From an uncultured Clostridia bacterium (GTDB lineage Bacteria > Bacillota > Clostridia > Lachnospirales > Lachnospiraceae): a stretch of 6,918 nt of DNA. The notes beneath the pieces are model-generated. The model did not search any database, was not told the DNA's origin, and saw only the letters and a program-made list of their open reading frames with translations. Positions 5,653-6,918 of this stretch are shown here, piece after piece; position 1 is the stretch's first letter; every line of letters starts with the position of its first letter. The DNA is taken from positions 1-6,918 of the forward strand of contig CAMONF010000279.1 of assembly GCA_946620335.1 (NCBI GenBank), written 5' to 3'. The position numbers and the translations under genes were made by a program.

Positions 5653-6489
5653 ATGCTGACCAACTTGAATGATATCCTGCGCCCTGCGCTGAAGGACGGA
5701 CGCGCGGTGGCCCAGTTCAACGCAATCACGGCCACCATGGCCAGCGCGGTCATCGATGCCGCCGAGGAGGCCGGCCAGAGCGTGGTCCTTGGAATAGAAG
5801 AGAAGCAGTTGGCCCTCCTTGGCATGGAGGACTTTATTTCCTTTGCCCTGCCGATCGCCAGGCGGGCGGCTGTGCCGGTGGCCATTCATCTGGACCACTG
5901 CAGCAGCCGGGAGGTGGTCCTCGCGGCCCTGAAGGCCGGTTTCACCTCCGTGAACTTTGACTGCTCCCAGGCAGGCTTTGAGGAAAATGTCAGACAGGTG
6001 GCGGAGATTTCCGCCATCGCCCATGCATCCGGGGCTACCATCGAGGCGGAGCTGGGCCATGTGCCCCTGGCTGCCGAGATGGAAGGCGATCTGGACGACG
6101 CGGACATGACGATTCCCAATGAAGCCCGCGACTTTGTCTGGAGGACCGGCGTCGATGCCCTGGGCATTTCCGTCGGAACGGCTATGGGTTCCTACCGCGT
6201 CCAGCCGAAGCTGGACTACGACCGAATCCGGGCCATTTCCGAGACCGCACGAATCCCGCTGACTCTGCACGGCGGCTCAGGCCTCTCCGACAAGGCCCTG
6301 CAGCAGGCTGTGGAAGCGGGCATCACCAAGGTGAATTTCTTCACGGATATTGATATTGCCGCCGCCCAGGGCATCATATTTGCCGTGAACAGCGGCGTAT
6401 CCACCATGTCGGAAATTCTTCCCTACGAGCGCTACGCCATCAAGGTCCAGGCGGCCGAGAAGTTCCGTCTCATGGGAAGAGAAGATTGA
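5653..6489 (+). CDS. Class II fructose/tagatose-bisphosphate aldolase family, with a changed zinc site
   Basis: This 278-residue protein has the full class II aldolase layout, normally a zinc enzyme that cleaves fructose- or tagatose-1,6-bisphosphate to DHAP and an aldehyde. Visible motifs are FNA (22-24), HLDHCSS (79-85; catalytic Asp81 and zinc ligand His82), EAELGHV (131-137), VGTAMGSY (174-181), LHGGSGLS (205-212; zinc ligand His206 and phosphate-binding Ser209) and KVNFFTDID (226-234). In GatY/KbaY and FbaA the fourth motif reads GT-x-HG and its His is a zinc ligand; here that position is Met178. The usual DGSHLPFEEN segment is also changed to DCSQAGFEEN (103-112). So this is a divergent paralogue whose activity and metal use are uncertain, probably not the main glycolytic aldolase. 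AAGGGA lies five bases before the ATG. It follows purH by 72 bases and the small gene after it starts 22 bases on. Confidence 0.9.
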   Translation: MLTNLNDILRPALKDGRAVAQFNAITATMASAVIDAAEEAGQSVVLGIEEKQLALLGMEDFISFALPIARRAAVPVAIHLDHCSSREVVLAALKAGFTSVNFDCSQAGFEENVRQVAEISAIAHASGATIEAELGHVPLAAEMEGDLDDADMTIPNEARDFVWRTGVDALGISVGTAMGSYRVQPKLDYDRIRAISETARIPLTLHGGSGLSDKALQQAVEAGITKVNFFTDIDIAAAQGIIFAVNSGVSTMSEILPYERYAIKVQAAEKFRLMGRED

Positions 6490-6511
6490 GCAGAAGAGAG
6501 AGGCTTACAGA

Positions 6512-6772
6512 ATGGTAAATCCATTTGATCTTATGAAAGTGAAGGGGATGTGGGACGCCTTCCTTGCGCGGCATCCCAAGCTGGCCCCCTTCGGACAGAC
6601 CGTAGCCGCGAACGCCATCGGCCCCGGCTCGGTCATCGATATCCACGTCACATCTCCTGACGGACGTGACTATCACTACAATATGCGGGTGAGTCAGGAG
6701 GATATGGACGCTGTGCGGGAGGCCCGGGAGATTTTTGGGAAGATGGCCAGCGATTACAATCCTGGCAACTAA
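6512..6772 (+). CDS. Small protein of 86 residues, function unknown
   Basis: This is a short soluble protein with no membrane segment or signal peptide. It starts MVNPFDLMKVKGMWDAFLARHP, an amphipathic helix with a Trp. A beta-like middle follows (GSVIDIHVTSPDGRDYHYNMRV, about 39-60), then a charged C-terminal helix (SQEDMDAVREAREIFGKM). I believe similar small proteins starting MVNP occur widely in Clostridia, but I cannot name a family. GAGAGAGG ends eight bases before the ATG, and the gene lies 22 bases after the aldolase gene, so it is probably the last gene of the same transcript. Codon use matches the neighbours. The final base of its stop codon is the first base of the second palindrome, which may serve as its terminator. 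Confidence 0.8.
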   Translation: MVNPFDLMKVKGMWDAFLARHPKLAPFGQTVAANAIGPGSVIDIHVTSPDGRDYHYNMRVSQEDMDAVREAREIFGKMASDYNPGN

Positions 6773-6852
6773 AAATGGGAATGAGGGACGGTTCCTTTTC
6801 CCACTTTTGCGAAACAAAAGTGGGAAAAGGAACCGTCCCTCATTCCCATTTT
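6772..6852. repeat. Large nested palindrome, copy 2 (REPIN-like)
   Basis: Arms 6772-6809 and 6815-6852 are perfect 38-bp reverse complements around a CGAAA loop. The arm sequence equals that of the 860-940 copy except at three positions, each matched by the complementary change in the other arm. Within each arm TGGGAA and TTCCCA can also pair (6776-6781 with 6798-6803). The element starts on the last base of the stop codon of the small gene and ends 14 bases before the stop of a probable convergent gene. It could therefore act as a two-way transcription stop, although T runs after the stem are short. Confidence 0.9.
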
Positions 6853-6866
6853 ATTAATTTACCTTT

Positions 6867-6918
6867 TTACATGATCCGGCAGATCCAGCCCTCAGGAGCC
6901 TCAATGCGGCCCATCTGA
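6867..6918 (-). CDS. C-terminal tail of a probable convergent gene (truncated by window edge)
   Basis: On the minus strand, an open frame enters from the window edge and ends at TAA (6867-6869), giving 16 residues ending APEGWICRIM. Codon choice (GGC, GAG, ATC, CGG) fits the rest of the window, and the position just beyond the palindrome fits a convergent gene end. The fragment is far too short to name, and a plus-strand frame over the same bases is also open, so the call rests mainly on how protein-like the tail looks. Confidence 0.4.
   Translation of the reverse strand, partial: QMGRIEAPEGWICRIM

Noticed and set aside
6871..6918. Short plus-strand frame (15 codons) ending at the window edge
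   Set aside because: It has no ribosome binding site and overlaps the more protein-like minus-strand tail.

Overview
The window looks like a moderately high-GC chromosomal segment of a Clostridia-type Firmicute, most likely Lachnospiraceae or a close relative. The reasons are strong AGGAGG-type ribosome binding sites, a stand-alone AICAR transformylase paired with a PurO-type IMP cyclohydrolase, a small membrane protein resembling DUF6106, and a VanY-type membrane-anchored carboxypeptidase. The family assignments come from recognising motifs by eye, not from a database search.

Layout. The window opens inside groEL (its last 258 codons, to 778), which is closed by a very strong, symmetric intrinsic terminator (781-828). 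A large perfect palindrome (860-940) follows, then a candidate promoter (about 953-980). From there eight genes run on the + strand: a two-helix membrane protein (1017-1508), a YjbQ/UPF0047 protein (1677-2081), a membrane-tethered coiled-coil protein (2100-2552), a VanY-like D-alanyl-D-alanine carboxypeptidase (2595-3623), purO (3639-4352), purH transformylase (4402-5580), a divergent class II aldolase (5653-6489) and a small unknown protein (6512-6772). Most gaps are 15-72 bases, so much of this could be one transcript. The main exception is a 168-base gap at 1509-1676, which can fold into a branched structure. A second copy of the palindrome (6772-6852) starts inside the last stop codon. Beyond it, the tail of a convergent minus-strand gene probably begins (6867-6918).

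How the genes relate. purH and purO together catalyse the last two steps to IMP, which many bacteria carry out with one bifunctional PurH. The carboxypeptidase trims peptidoglycan stem peptides outside the membrane. The other genes have no evident shared pathway and look like housekeeping genes grouped in one transcription unit.

Most unusual points. (1) The two palindromes are nested inverted repeats, and their three arm differences are all compensated on the opposite arm. (2) The aldolase has Met where the class II family normally has a zinc-binding His. (3) There is a possible three-way-junction RNA between the first two genes of the block. I saw no CRISPR array, tRNA, rRNA, transposase or phage gene.
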